Assembly: GCA_007116445.1 (NCBI GenBank)
Contig: SKIM01000205.1
Span: 1-12,933, forward strand
Origin: Natronohydrobacter sp.
Lineage (GTDB): Bacteria > Pseudomonadota > Alphaproteobacteria > Rhodobacterales > Rhodobacteraceae
Length of the DNA stretch: 12,933 nt
Direction of reading: 5' to 3'
Shown here: positions 1-7,555 of the stretch, piece by piece
How positions within the stretch are numbered: position 1 is the stretch's first letter
How the letters are laid out: each line of letters starts with the position of its first letter
Notes under the pieces: generated by a model
The model's database searches: none
Told to the model about the DNA's origin: nothing
Seen by the model: the letters and a program-made list of their open reading frames with translations, nothing else
Program-made: the position numbers and the translations under genes

Positions 1-1784
1 ATCGTGTCATTTCCATCCATCCCCCAGAGCCGGTCATTGCCTGGACCGCCCACGATCAGGTCATCATCCACACCGCCGAAGATCGTGTCATGACCATATC
101 CGCCATGCAGCGTGTTATTGCCCGCGACGCCGCGGATCACATCATGGTTGTTGCCGCCATAGATGAAATCATCGCCCGGCCCGCCGGACATGTCCTCGCG
201 GCGCGCACGGCCGATCAGGAACTGACCGCTCACCTCTTCGGGAAGGGGGGGCGGGGGGGCAACGGGAACAATGGGCGCAGGCGGTTCGGGATAGCTCGGC
301 CGGTCAGGGCGCGGGGGCAGGGGGGGAATTTCCTCGAAGATCAGAAACAGCGAATCCGGCCCCTGCAGCCCCATCGGAAAGAGGCTCTCGGCCGTCAGCG
401 AGCTGCCGTCATGCGAATGGATCGTCACGGTGACATTGCGATAGCTGAGCACGGCACCGGTTTCAGTGGGGGTGATTGACAGCTGCAAAGTGCTGCGCAG
501 CATCGGCAGGTCAGTCAGATCGAGCTGGTCGCGCCCGGCCCAGAAATCAGTGATCGTGACATCGGTGCTCTCGGCGCGGATGACGAAGATATCCGCCCAG
601 GCCCCGCCGGTCAGCGTCGAGCGCCCCGGTCCCGACACCAGCATGTCATGGCCGACCCCGCCCATCAGCGTGTCATTGTCGCTTGCGGCCACCAGCACAT
701 CATTGCCATTGCCACCGACAATCATTTCAGCGCCTGTGCCCGCGCCTGTCTGCACCACGCCCATATTGGTCAGATCGACCGTGAAATGCGACAGCCCTGT
801 GCTGTTCTGCGCGCCGATCATCACATGCAGCAAGGTGTCGCTGGCATAGGTCGAGACAGTGACAGGCGCGTTCAGCCCACCGCCCTGACCATCGCCCCAG
901 CTTTCCATATGGAGCAACTGGCCCGAGGGCAGCAGCCGGAACATGCTGACCCCGTGATCGGCCCCCACGGCAAAGACGAAGACATGGTCGCCATGTTCGA
1001 CCACGGACAGATCCTGAACATTGGCAAAGCGCGTGGTGCCGGTATCCATGATGTGATGCGTCGGCCGCAACATCCCGCCCATATCGACGGCGATGACACT
1101 CAGACTGGAGCCGCCGCTTGAGGCGACCAGCAGATAGTCCTGCCCCTGGATCGAGGTCAGCTCCATCGCGCTGGGCGTGGCCAGCCCCAGCCCGTTCTCC
1201 ATGCCGATCGTGCTGACTTCCAGCCAGTCGCCATTGGGCATCTGGCGGTAGCTGATCACCTGTTCATTCATTGCGCCAAGTGTCAGCGCGTAGGTCTGCC
1301 CGCCAAGCGTCAGATGGTGCACGGCCACTGTTTTGTCGTTCCAGCCCCCGTCGGGCAGAAGCGTCGTGGGCGTGTCGGTCATCTGCGTCAGGCTGGCCAG
1401 CGCACCTGGCGCACCGTCGAGATGCGCGGCCTCCATCTGCGCGAAGCTGAAATGGCGCACCGGGCCGAAACTGCCATCGGCATTGAGCCTGACCCCGGTC
1501 AGCTGTGTGGAATTCGCGCCCACGAAAAGAAGGGTTTCGCCATTGATTTCGGCCTGCGCCAGATCAAAGCTGGTGCGGCGATCCAGCGTGTCGGGAAAGA
1601 TGAAGCTGCCGGTCTGGGTCAGTGTCCCGTCCGACGCGATCCGATAAGCGGCCAGCCCACCGTAAGTCCCTGTCGTCGTGACAAGAAAGACTCCGTTGGC
1701 TGTGCTGACAAGTTCCGTATCACTGATTCCCTGATCCAACAGGTCCAGACCTGTCGAATACACGCCACCCAGCCTGAGCCACAT
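1..1784 (-). CDS. RTX-type calcium-binding secreted protein, C-terminus outside window
   Basis: One frame is open from an ATG at 1784 to the window edge (594 codons, no stop). Residues 1 to about 350 contain recurring short beta-type segments rich in Gly, Asp and Thr, resembling a beta-propeller. A first RTX block follows (about 354-402, GGNGND and GGVGHD motifs), closed by an ITDFWAGRDQLDL segment (from 411) typical after RTX repeats. A proline-rich hinge (about 487-518) leads to a second RTX block (from 532: GGPGDD, GGYGHD, GGPGND). Such proteins normally leave by type I secretion using a C-terminal signal, which is out of view, and fold on binding calcium outside the cell. No N-terminal signal peptide is seen, which fits. 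The start is supported by AAGGGTG five bases upstream. A TTGACA at 1851-1856 (minus) could be a -35 element, but no clear -10 follows. Substrate or enzymatic function is not recognised. RTX identity is firm; the role is unknown. Confidence 0.88.
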   Translation of the reverse strand, partial: MWLRLGGVYSTGLDLLDQGISDTELVSTANGVFLVTTTGTYGGLAAYRIASDGTLTQTGSFIFPDTLDRRTSFDLAQAEINGETLLFVGANSTQLTGVRLNADGSFGPVRHFSFAQMEAAHLDGAPGALASLTQMTDTPTTLLPDGGWNDKTVAVHHLTLGGQTYALTLGAMNEQVISYRQMPNGDWLEVSTIGMENGLGLATPSAMELTSIQGQDYLLVASSGGSSLSVIAVDMGGMLRPTHHIMDTGTTRFANVQDLSVVEHGDHVFVFAVGADHGVSMFRLLPSGQLLHMESWGDGQGGGLNAPVTVSTYASDTLLHVMIGAQNSTGLSHFTVDLTNMGVVQTGAGTGAEMIVGGNGNDVLVAASDNDTLMGGVGHDMLVSGPGRSTLTGGAWADIFVIRAESTDVTITDFWAGRDQLDLTDLPMLRSTLQLSITPTETGAVLSYRNVTVTIHSHDGSSLTAESLFPMGLQGPDSLFLIFEEIPPLPPRPDRPSYPEPPAPIVPVAPPPPLPEEVSGQFLIGRARREDMSGGPGDDFIYGGNNHDVIRGVAGNNTLHGGYGHDTIFGGVDDDLIVGGPGNDRLWGMDGNDT

Positions 1785-1902
1785 GCAATCACCCTTGTTC
1801 CACCATATCGGATGATCGGCCCTGCGCATGTGGGGGGCAGGGCAACATTCTGTCAAATTCATGACCCTTAGATCGAATGCGAGCAAGTTGGGCGATGTCT
1901 GG

Positions 1903-1917
1903 TTAACCTTGGATTAG
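1903..1917. promoter_or_regulatory. CtrA-like binding site in divergent promoter region
   Basis: The sequence reads TTAA, seven bases, then TTAG. This is one mismatch from the alphaproteobacterial CtrA consensus TTAA-N7-TTAA. The left half lies in the palindrome GGTTAACC (1901-1908). It sits 24 bases before the glycosyltransferase start and about 120 bases before the RTX gene start, so it could serve either. CtrA controls motility and surface genes in many Rhodobacterales, but binding here is only inferred from the motif. Confidence 0.4.
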
Positions 1918-1940
1918 ACGTTCCGTGACAGGCTGGAGGC

Positions 1941-2987
1941 ATGAATTTTCATCATGCTGAAAGCTTTCTTCCTGTCGTGCCGGACCTCAGCGCCGGGCCA
2001 GACCATTTGTGCGCAGGATGCCGGTCAGCGGCTGGGCGTCTTGTGGCCGTCGTGGTCACGCATGACCGCCTGAACGCCTTGCGCCAAGCGATTGTGCGGC
2101 TGCTGGATGCGCCGCCTTGTGCGCTGCATCATGTCGTGGTGGTGGACAATGCCTCAAGGGATGGCACAGCGGATTGGCTGGCCAGCATTGCCGATCCGCG
2201 CCTCCATCTGCTGCGCCTGCCGCGCAACCTGGGCGGTGCGGGCGGGTTTGCCGCGGGGCTGAATTTTGCCCGGCGGTGTTTCGATCCGGACTGGTATCTG
2301 CTGCTCGATGACGATGCCTGGCCTGATCCCGGCACGCTGGCCGCTTTTCATGCCAGCGACCTGACCGGCTGGGACGCCGTGGCGGGGGCTGTGCGTGACC
2401 CGCAAGGGGCGATTTGCGACATCAATCGCCCGACCTATGACCCGTTCGCCAGCCCGTCGAAATTTCTCGCCACGCTGCGGGGGGGGCGAGAGGGGTTTCA
2501 CCTGACTGCCGGGGATTATGCCGCAGGCCGGGTATGCGCGGTCGATGGCGCTTCTTTTGTGGGTTTCTTTCTGTCGCGTCGCGGCTTGGCCCTGGCGGGC
2601 CTGCCGGATCCGGCGCTGTTCATTTACGCGGATGACGCTCTGCAGACCCTGAAACTGTCACGCGCAGGCGGTCGTATCGGATTTTTCCCGCAGCTGCGCT
2701 TCACGCATGACCATCCATCAGCGGCGAATGCACAGATCGGCAAGCCCTTGTGGAAGATCTATTATCAGCACCGCAATGCCTTGATTCTCTATCGATATGC
2801 CGCGGGCTGGATGTTCTGGCCGATCTGCCTGGTGGTGCTGCCGCGCTGGCTGTGGCGCATCCGTGCCTATCCGGGTCACCGGCGCGCCTTTCTGCGCCTG
2901 TTCCTGCGCGGGATCTGGCATGGGTTGCGCCGGCAGACGGGCAGCGGGCATGACACAGTGCTGCGCTGGGCTGGCACATCACGCTGA
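1941..2987 (+). CDS. Family 2 glycosyltransferase, galactofuranosyl/rhamnosyltransferase-like
   Basis: This 348-residue protein has the GT-A fold signature of family 2 transferases: AVVVTHDR (36-43), VVVVDNAS (65-72), NLGGAGGFAAG (96-106), and LLDDDAWPDP (121-130) with the metal- and nucleotide-sugar-binding DxD at 123-125. YADDA (229-233) and the WKIYYQHRN segment (271-279) match the subgroup holding GlfT2-like galactofuranosyl- and rhamnosyltransferases. A hydrophobic stretch near 288-302 and a basic C-terminus suggest membrane attachment at the cytoplasmic face, where it would extend a surface polysaccharide. Donor and acceptor cannot be told from sequence. The ATG at 1941 is the first start after an in-frame stop (1926-1928), but its GGAGG lies only one base upstream, unusually close. 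A GTG at 1977 is an alternative. Eight consecutive Gs (2479-2486) encode part of an Arg-Gly-Gly segment. The gene runs opposite to both neighbours. Confidence 0.88.
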   Translation: MNFHHAESFLPVVPDLSAGPDHLCAGCRSAAGRLVAVVVTHDRLNALRQAIVRLLDAPPCALHHVVVVDNASRDGTADWLASIADPRLHLLRLPRNLGGAGGFAAGLNFARRCFDPDWYLLLDDDAWPDPGTLAAFHASDLTGWDAVAGAVRDPQGAICDINRPTYDPFASPSKFLATLRGGREGFHLTAGDYAAGRVCAVDGASFVGFFLSRRGLALAGLPDPALFIYADDALQTLKLSRAGGRIGFFPQLRFTHDHPSAANAQIGKPLWKIYYQHRNALILYRYAAGWMFWPICLVVLPRWLWRIRAYPGHRRAFLRLFLRGIWHGLRRQTGSGHDTVLRWAGTSR

Positions 2988-3020
2988 GCGGCGCCAGTCG
3001 TGGCGATGTCTGGCACGGAA

Positions 3021-3035
3021 AGCACTGGCTGTGCT
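3021..3035 (+). terminator. Weak hairpin after glycosyltransferase gene
   Basis: AGCAC-tggct-GTGCT forms a perfect five-base-pair stem 33 bases after the glycosyltransferase stop. There is no T-run, so it is only a weak candidate for a transcript 3' end or pause site. Confidence 0.2.
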
Positions 3036-3221
3036 CTCGCGAAACACTGCGCCGGCTGTCCTGTGTCTGCGGCGCAAGAGCGCGGGCATGGCGCAGATGG
3101 CGCTGAATGCAGATACCTCCGGCGTGCCGCAGACCAATGGTCTGACGCGCTGCAGACCGGCGCGCGGAGCTCTCGGCAAAGCAAAGCCCCGCGGGCGTTG
3201 CGGGCGCAGGGCGAGTGCAGC

Positions 3222-3236
3222 TTGACGGTCTGTCAA
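3222..3236. terminator. Short inverted repeat downstream of the flagellar operon
   Basis: TTGAC-ggtct-GTCAA is a perfect five-base inverted repeat, 17 bases past the stop of the last minus-strand gene of the flagellar block and between convergent genes. No T-run follows on either strand. It could be a weak bidirectional terminator, a protein-binding palindrome, or chance. Confidence 0.22.
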
Positions 3237-3253
3237 ACGGTGCAATGGCGCGA

Positions 3254-3601
3254 TCAGCGCGAGGGCGGGCGCTTTTTGGCGATTTTCCTCGCAAGCCGTT
3301 CCAGCGCATCGGCGCGCCCGAAGCTCTGCGCCGTCTTGCTGCGCTGTTCAAGCATGCGCGCGGTCTGTTTGGCCAGTGTCACATTCAGGTGCATGCGCTG
3401 CGTCCCCGCCCATGCCAGATGCGCCTGACGCACGGCAAATAGGGCGGGATCACTGACCAGCGGCTGAGGTTGACTGAGCTGCGTGATCTTTTCGCGCGTG
3501 CCCTCGCAGTGGGACGCAAGCCGTTGAAGCCGCGCCATGTCGTGATCGCGTTTCATCGCTGCGATCTGTTGCAACCGCGCCAGACGGTCTGCCTCCTTCA
3601 T
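3254..3601 (-). CDS. Small basic coiled-coil protein at the end of the flagellar operon
   Basis: This 115-residue protein is not recognised as a named family. Its start overlaps the flhB stop in an ATGA (3598-3601), so translational coupling to flhB is near certain and a role in flagellar export or assembly is likely. Heptad-like helices rich in Lys, Arg, Gln and Leu occupy about 1-33 and 58-110, broken by a proline-containing turn (44-52). The C-terminus is strongly basic (KIAKKRPP). No signal peptide or membrane segment is present, so it should be cytoplasmic. Size and charge resemble FliJ, the coiled-coil export factor that links the ATPase ring to FlhA, but FliJ is usually about 145 residues and no diagnostic motif is visible. 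It could also be a chaperone or a lineage-specific protein. Confidence 0.78.
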   Translation of the reverse strand: MKEADRLARLQQIAAMKRDHDMARLQRLASHCEGTREKITQLSQPQPLVSDPALFAVRQAHLAWAGTQRMHLNVTLAKQTARMLEQRSKTAQSFGRADALERLARKIAKKRPPSR

Positions 3602-4686
3602 GCCCAGCGCCCTTTTCTGGCCTTGCTACGCATGGATTCGGCAAAGCGAATCGCAGCGGCGACAGGCGCGAAATGGTCAGGCTGGATTTCCTGACCGATC
3701 TCGACACTCGCATGCAGCGCGCGCGCAGTTGGCGGGTCAGAATGGATCGGCACGCCCGCAGCCTCGGCGCGTTCCCGGATCCGGGCGGCGATTTCATCAA
3801 CCCCCTTGGCCACACAGACCGGCGCGCCAAGATCCGTGGGGGACCATTTCAGCGCGACTGCGTAATGGGTCGGGTTCACGATCACCACATTGGCGTCGGG
3901 CACATCATTGAGCATCCGGTTCGCGGCGATTTCGCGCCCACGGCGACGGCGCTCGCCCTTGGCATGGGGATCACCCTCCGATTGCTTCATCTCGTCGCGC
4001 AATTCCTTTTGCGACATGCGGTTCTTGCGCAGATGTTCGGCCCGCTGCCAGAAGAAATCGATGGCCCCGATCACCAGATTGACGACAAAGACAAGGGCCA
4101 GAAACTGGACGACCCAGAGCATCAATTCCCGTGCACCCAGGGCCGGGGTGAGGAACATCGTCTTGAGGATGCGCGGCAGATTATGCTGGATGAAGAGCCA
4201 GAGCACCGTCGAGATCACGATCAGCTTGACCGCACTTTTGGCAAATTCGAACAGACCGTTGCGGCCGTATTTGTTCTTCGCATTCTGGATCGGATTGATC
4301 CGCGAGCCTTTCGGCTTCAGCTTTTCAGGGGCGAAGATCATGGCGCGCTGCGCAAAGAGCGAGGCGAGCACCAGCAGAAAAGGCAGGGCGACGAAAGGCA
4401 GCAATGCGAGCGCAACATTGCCCATCAGACCACCCACCAGCGCGCGCGCCGATGCGCTGAGCAATGTCGAAAGGCTGTCTGCCTGGCCCAGGATCACCAT
4501 TCCCGCATCCCCGAGGCGTGTGACCGAAGCCTGCCCCACGGCCAGGGCGGCCAGCAACAGCCCTAGATAGGCCGCTGCCGTATTCACATCTGTGGATTTC
4601 GGAACCTCGCCCTTGCGTCGTTGTTCCTCGAGTTTTCGTTCGCTGGCCTCGAATTCCTTTTCGCCACTTTCGTCTTCTTCGCTCAT
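3598..4686 (-). CDS. flhB: Flagellar export gate protein and specificity switch FlhB
   Basis: This 362-residue membrane protein of the flagellar type III export apparatus switches export from rod/hook to filament substrates. Order: charged N-terminus with the family segment SERKLEEQRRKGEVPKS (15-31), membrane segments near 36-52, 88-112, 150-168 and 187-212, a basic linker, and a cytoplasmic domain. The domain carries the autocleavage motif NPTH (271-274) in VVIVNPTHYAVAL, where the enzyme cuts itself between Asn and Pro. The conserved DPPTARAL (317-324) follows. Length and all family landmarks are normal, so it should be functional. AGGG lies eight bases upstream of the start. It overlaps fliR by four bases (ATGA, 4683-4686) and the coiled-coil gene in the same way. 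Confidence 0.97.
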   Translation of the reverse strand: MSEEDESGEKEFEASERKLEEQRRKGEVPKSTDVNTAAAYLGLLLAALAVGQASVTRLGDAGMVILGQADSLSTLLSASARALVGGLMGNVALALLPFVALPFLLVLASLFAQRAMIFAPEKLKPKGSRINPIQNAKNKYGRNGLFEFAKSAVKLIVISTVLWLFIQHNLPRILKTMFLTPALGARELMLWVVQFLALVFVVNLVIGAIDFFWQRAEHLRKNRMSQKELRDEMKQSEGDPHAKGERRRRGREIAANRMLNDVPDANVVIVNPTHYAVALKWSPTDLGAPVCVAKGVDEIAARIRERAEAAGVPIHSDPPTARALHASVEIGQEIQPDHFAPVAAAIRFAESMRSKARKGRWA

Positions 4687-5474
4687 CGCGGGATCCCTGT
4701 CGGGTCGAAGGCGAAATCGCGAAAGGCCTCATGCCAGATCGGCAGGATCATCGGCGCGGTCAGCAGCAGGATTGCAAGCCCGCCCCAAGTGATCGCGGGG
4801 GCACCGACAAAGGCCACCATCAGCTGTGGCATGGCCTTGTTGATGGCGCCGAGTGCAACGTAGAACAGAAGCGACATGATCAGGAAGGGCATGGCCAGGG
4901 TAAAGGCGAGGCGGAAGGCGCGCGCGGATTGTGCCACGCCCCAATCTGCCAGTGTCGCTGCATCGGGGAAGCGCGCGGGCGGGAAAATCTCGTAGGACAA
5001 GAGGATCAGCTCGGCAAGCGCGACATGCAGTCCCGCTGTGACGGCCAAGGCAAGCCCGGCCACCACAAGAATTTGCGACATTGCTGGTTGTGGATCGACC
5101 CCCGCACCGCCGAAAAACTGTGACAGCGACGTGGCTTGCGCGGCGATGGTCCCTGCGACCTGCAAGGCGATCATGAACAGCCGCAGACCGATGCCCAGCG
5201 CCAGACCGGCGACGGATTCGGCGGCGATCAGGGTCAGCAGCGCAACCGGCGCGGTCGGGGCCGCGGGCATGATTGGCGCAAGTGCCGGCGCCGTGATCGC
5301 GGTGAAAGCAAGCGTGATCACCAGCCTGACGCGGACCGGGACGACCTGCTCGCCAAAGGCAGGCATCACGGCCATCATCGCTCCGATACGGATGAAAACC
5401 CCGAATCCGGTCGCCAGCAAATCTGTCAGATCGCCAGACAGCAGGTCCGCAAATGCTGACAACTGCTCCATCAT
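4683..5474 (-). CDS. fliR: Flagellar export gate protein FliR
   Basis: This 263-residue, almost wholly hydrophobic protein has about six membrane segments. It is an integral component of the FliPQR pore of the flagellar type III export gate in the inner membrane. Family landmarks include the N-terminal FIRIGAMMAVMPAFG (27-41) with following VPVRVRL (45-51), the central LGIGLRLFM segment, and SLSQFFGGAGVDPQPAMSQ before the third membrane region. The length matches other FliR proteins. It begins in an ATGA overlap with the end of flhA (5471-5474). A second ATG follows directly and could be the true start at a cost of one residue. fliP and fliQ, its pore partners, are not in the window and must lie elsewhere. 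Confidence 0.96.
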   Translation of the reverse strand: MMEQLSAFADLLSGDLTDLLATGFGVFIRIGAMMAVMPAFGEQVVPVRVRLVITLAFTAITAPALAPIMPAAPTAPVALLTLIAAESVAGLALGIGLRLFMIALQVAGTIAAQATSLSQFFGGAGVDPQPAMSQILVVAGLALAVTAGLHVALAELILLSYEIFPPARFPDAATLADWGVAQSARAFRLAFTLAMPFLIMSLLFYVALGAINKAMPQLMVAFVGAPAITWGGLAILLLTAPMILPIWHEAFRDFAFDPTGIPR

Positions 5475-7555
5475 GGCGCGATGGTTCCCACCAGGGCAGG
5501 GCGGGCTTCCAGTCCGATTTCCTCATAGGAGAGCACCGCGGCCGCCAGACCTTTTGCGGCCATCACAGTGCGCAAGAAGCGGCGGCGACGCGCCGACGTC
5601 ACCAGCGCCGGGGCAACGCCTGCTCTGCCGAGTTCGGCCAGTTTGGTCGCGATACGCTCTGTGAGGCGCGAAAAATCCTCGGGCGGGAGGGCGACATCGG
5701 AATTGCCGAAATCGCCCGAGAGCTGGTAGGTTGCGAAGATATCTTCCCAATCCGGGGCGAGTTGCAGCAGTGGCAAGGTGCCGTCCGTGCGTTTGAGCGG
5801 GGCGACGAGCTGGAATCCGAGCCGCTGGCGGACATGTTCGCACACAGCTTCGGGCCCTTGCAGGACAGTGCGGACTTCGGACATGGCTTCGAGGATCAGC
5901 GGCATGTTGCGGATCGACACGCGTTCGTCGAGCAGCAGGCGCAAGACTCCGAGCAGCAATTCCACAGGCACTTTTTCGGGCACCAGGTCGTTGAGCAGGC
6001 GTTTGTTCGCATCGGCCCGGGCCGGATCCGAGAGAGTTGTCATTTCGTCCAGTAGCCGGTGCAGGCTCTTGAAGGTCAGAAGCCGCGCGAAATTGCTCTT
6101 GAGGACTTCGAGCAGATGCGTCGCCAGCACTTCGACCGGGCTGACGACGGTGGTGCCGTTCGTGACCACATCCTCCTGCAGTTCCGGATCGATCCAGCGC
6201 GCCGGGGCCTGATAGACAGGTTCGCGCACATCCTCGCCCGCGATGTCGAACGTGTCATCGTCCTGGACCAGTGCCAGCATCTTGTCGGGTCGGATCATGT
6301 CGCGGGCCTGTTCGACCCCGTGGATCAGGATCGCGTAGCTGCCAGGCGGCAAGGCGGGATCATCTGTCAGTCGGATTTCCGGCAGGATCAGGCCGAATTC
6401 GCGCACCACATGCGACCGGATATTCGAGATGCGGCCATCGAGACCAAGCGCCGGATCCAGCACCATCGGGACCAGATCGGGGGCGAATTTCACATGGATT
6501 TCATCAAGATCGAGCAGGTCGCCCATCCCGTTGCGGGGCGGTTCGGGCAAGGTTTCGGGGGGGGCGTTGGCTGCGGCCTCCTGCTGCGCATTGTGGCGCT
6601 GTGCGAGATAGGCCAGCCCCAGAAGCAAGGCCGCGCCAATCACGAAGGGGACGAATGGCAGGCCGGGCACGAAGGCGAAGAGGGCCATCAGCAGGCCCAC
6701 AGTCCCCAGTGCGGACGGGTGGCGACCGAGTTGCGCGAAAAGCTGGGTATCGGTCGCCCCGTTGGCCCCGCCCCGCGCCAGCAGCAGAGCGGCACCGATG
6801 GAGATGATGACGGCGGGGATCTGGCTGACAAGCCCATCGCCGACGGTCAGGATCGCATAGGTTTCAAAGGCCGCGCCGAGGCTCATGCCATGCATCATCG
6901 TGCCATTGATCAGACCCATGACGATGTTCAGCAGCGTGATCAGCAGGCCCGCGATCGCGTCGCCCTTGACGAATTTCGACGCACCGTCGAGCGAGCCGTA
7001 GAAGTTCGTTTCAGCCTGTTCGGTCTCGCGGCGCTGCTTGGCCTCCTGATGGTCGATCGCCCCTGCGGACATGTCGCTGTCGATGGCCAGCTGCTTGCCC
7101 GGCATCCCGTCGAGTGCAAAACGCGCGCCAACCTCGGCCATGCGGCCCGCGCCTTTGGTGATGACGATGAAATTGACGATCAGCAGCACAAGGAAGATCA
7201 CCACGCCCAGAAAGATCGAGCCGGACATCACGAAGCTTGCAAAACCTTCGATCACGCCGCCGGCCGCATGCGTTCCTGTATGGCCTTCGCCAATGATCAG
7301 TTTGGTCGAGGAGACATTGAGCGAGAGGCGCAGCATCAGCGAGGCCAGCAACACGGTTGGAAAGATCGAAAAGTCCAGCGGGCGCTGGATGAAAAGGGTG
7401 ACCGTGAACATCAGGATCGCCAGCGCGAAACTTGCCGCAAGCCCGAGATCGAGCATCCAGGCCGGGATCGGCAGGATCATCATGACGATCACCGCCATCA
7501 GCGCAAGAGCGAGCAGGATGGTCGGTTTGAAAATGTTTTGCAGGCTCAGATCCAT
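5471..7555 (-). CDS. flhA: Flagellar export gate protein FlhA
   Basis: This 694-residue, full-length member of the FHIPEP family is the large export-gate subunit that receives chaperone-substrate complexes and uses the proton gradient. The first 320 residues form about eight membrane segments. The conserved cytoplasmic loop spans about 133-200: GRMAEVGARFALDGMPGKQ, the EAKQRRETE charged stretch, FYGSLDGASKFVKGDAIAG. The Asp in GDAIAG (199) corresponds to the functionally important Asp of Salmonella FlhA. After a linker rich in Ala, Pro and Glu (322-340) comes the nonamer-ring-forming cytoplasmic domain. The linker is encoded over an eight-C run (6557-6564). It is first of three export-gate genes; its ATG shares one base with the transglycosylase stop (TGATG). 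Only a weak ribosome binding site (GGTGG) is visible, consistent with coupling. Confidence 0.97.
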   Translation of the reverse strand: MDLSLQNIFKPTILLALALMAVIVMMILPIPAWMLDLGLAASFALAILMFTVTLFIQRPLDFSIFPTVLLASLMLRLSLNVSSTKLIIGEGHTGTHAAGGVIEGFASFVMSGSIFLGVVIFLVLLIVNFIVITKGAGRMAEVGARFALDGMPGKQLAIDSDMSAGAIDHQEAKQRRETEQAETNFYGSLDGASKFVKGDAIAGLLITLLNIVMGLINGTMMHGMSLGAAFETYAILTVGDGLVSQIPAVIISIGAALLLARGGANGATDTQLFAQLGRHPSALGTVGLLMALFAFVPGLPFVPFVIGAALLLGLAYLAQRHNAQQEAAANAPPETLPEPPRNGMGDLLDLDEIHVKFAPDLVPMVLDPALGLDGRISNIRSHVVREFGLILPEIRLTDDPALPPGSYAILIHGVEQARDMIRPDKMLALVQDDDTFDIAGEDVREPVYQAPARWIDPELQEDVVTNGTTVVSPVEVLATHLLEVLKSNFARLLTFKSLHRLLDEMTTLSDPARADANKRLLNDLVPEKVPVELLLGVLRLLLDERVSIRNMPLILEAMSEVRTVLQGPEAVCEHVRQRLGFQLVAPLKRTDGTLPLLQLAPDWEDIFATYQLSGDFGNSDVALPPEDFSRLTERIATKLAELGRAGVAPALVTSARRRRFLRTVMAAKGLAAAVLSYEEIGLEARPALVGTIAP

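Noticed and set aside
1..210. Short tandem-like repeats that might suggest a repeat array
   Set aside because: They are the nonapeptide RTX codons (GGxGxD) of the minus-strand gene, not a CRISPR or DNA-level repeat.
90..1871. Several plus-strand open frames at the left end
   Set aside because: All lie opposite one uninterrupted minus-strand RTX frame with clear calcium-binding repeats; the plus-strand products have no family signals.
2701..3351. Minus-strand open frame of 216 codons across the glycosyltransferase end and gap
   Set aside because: Product is Arg/Ala/Ser-rich without domains and overlaps two supported genes in other frames.
3673..4566. Plus-strand open frame opposite flhB
   Set aside because: Antisense shadow of flhB with low-complexity Arg/His/Gln composition and no recognisable family.
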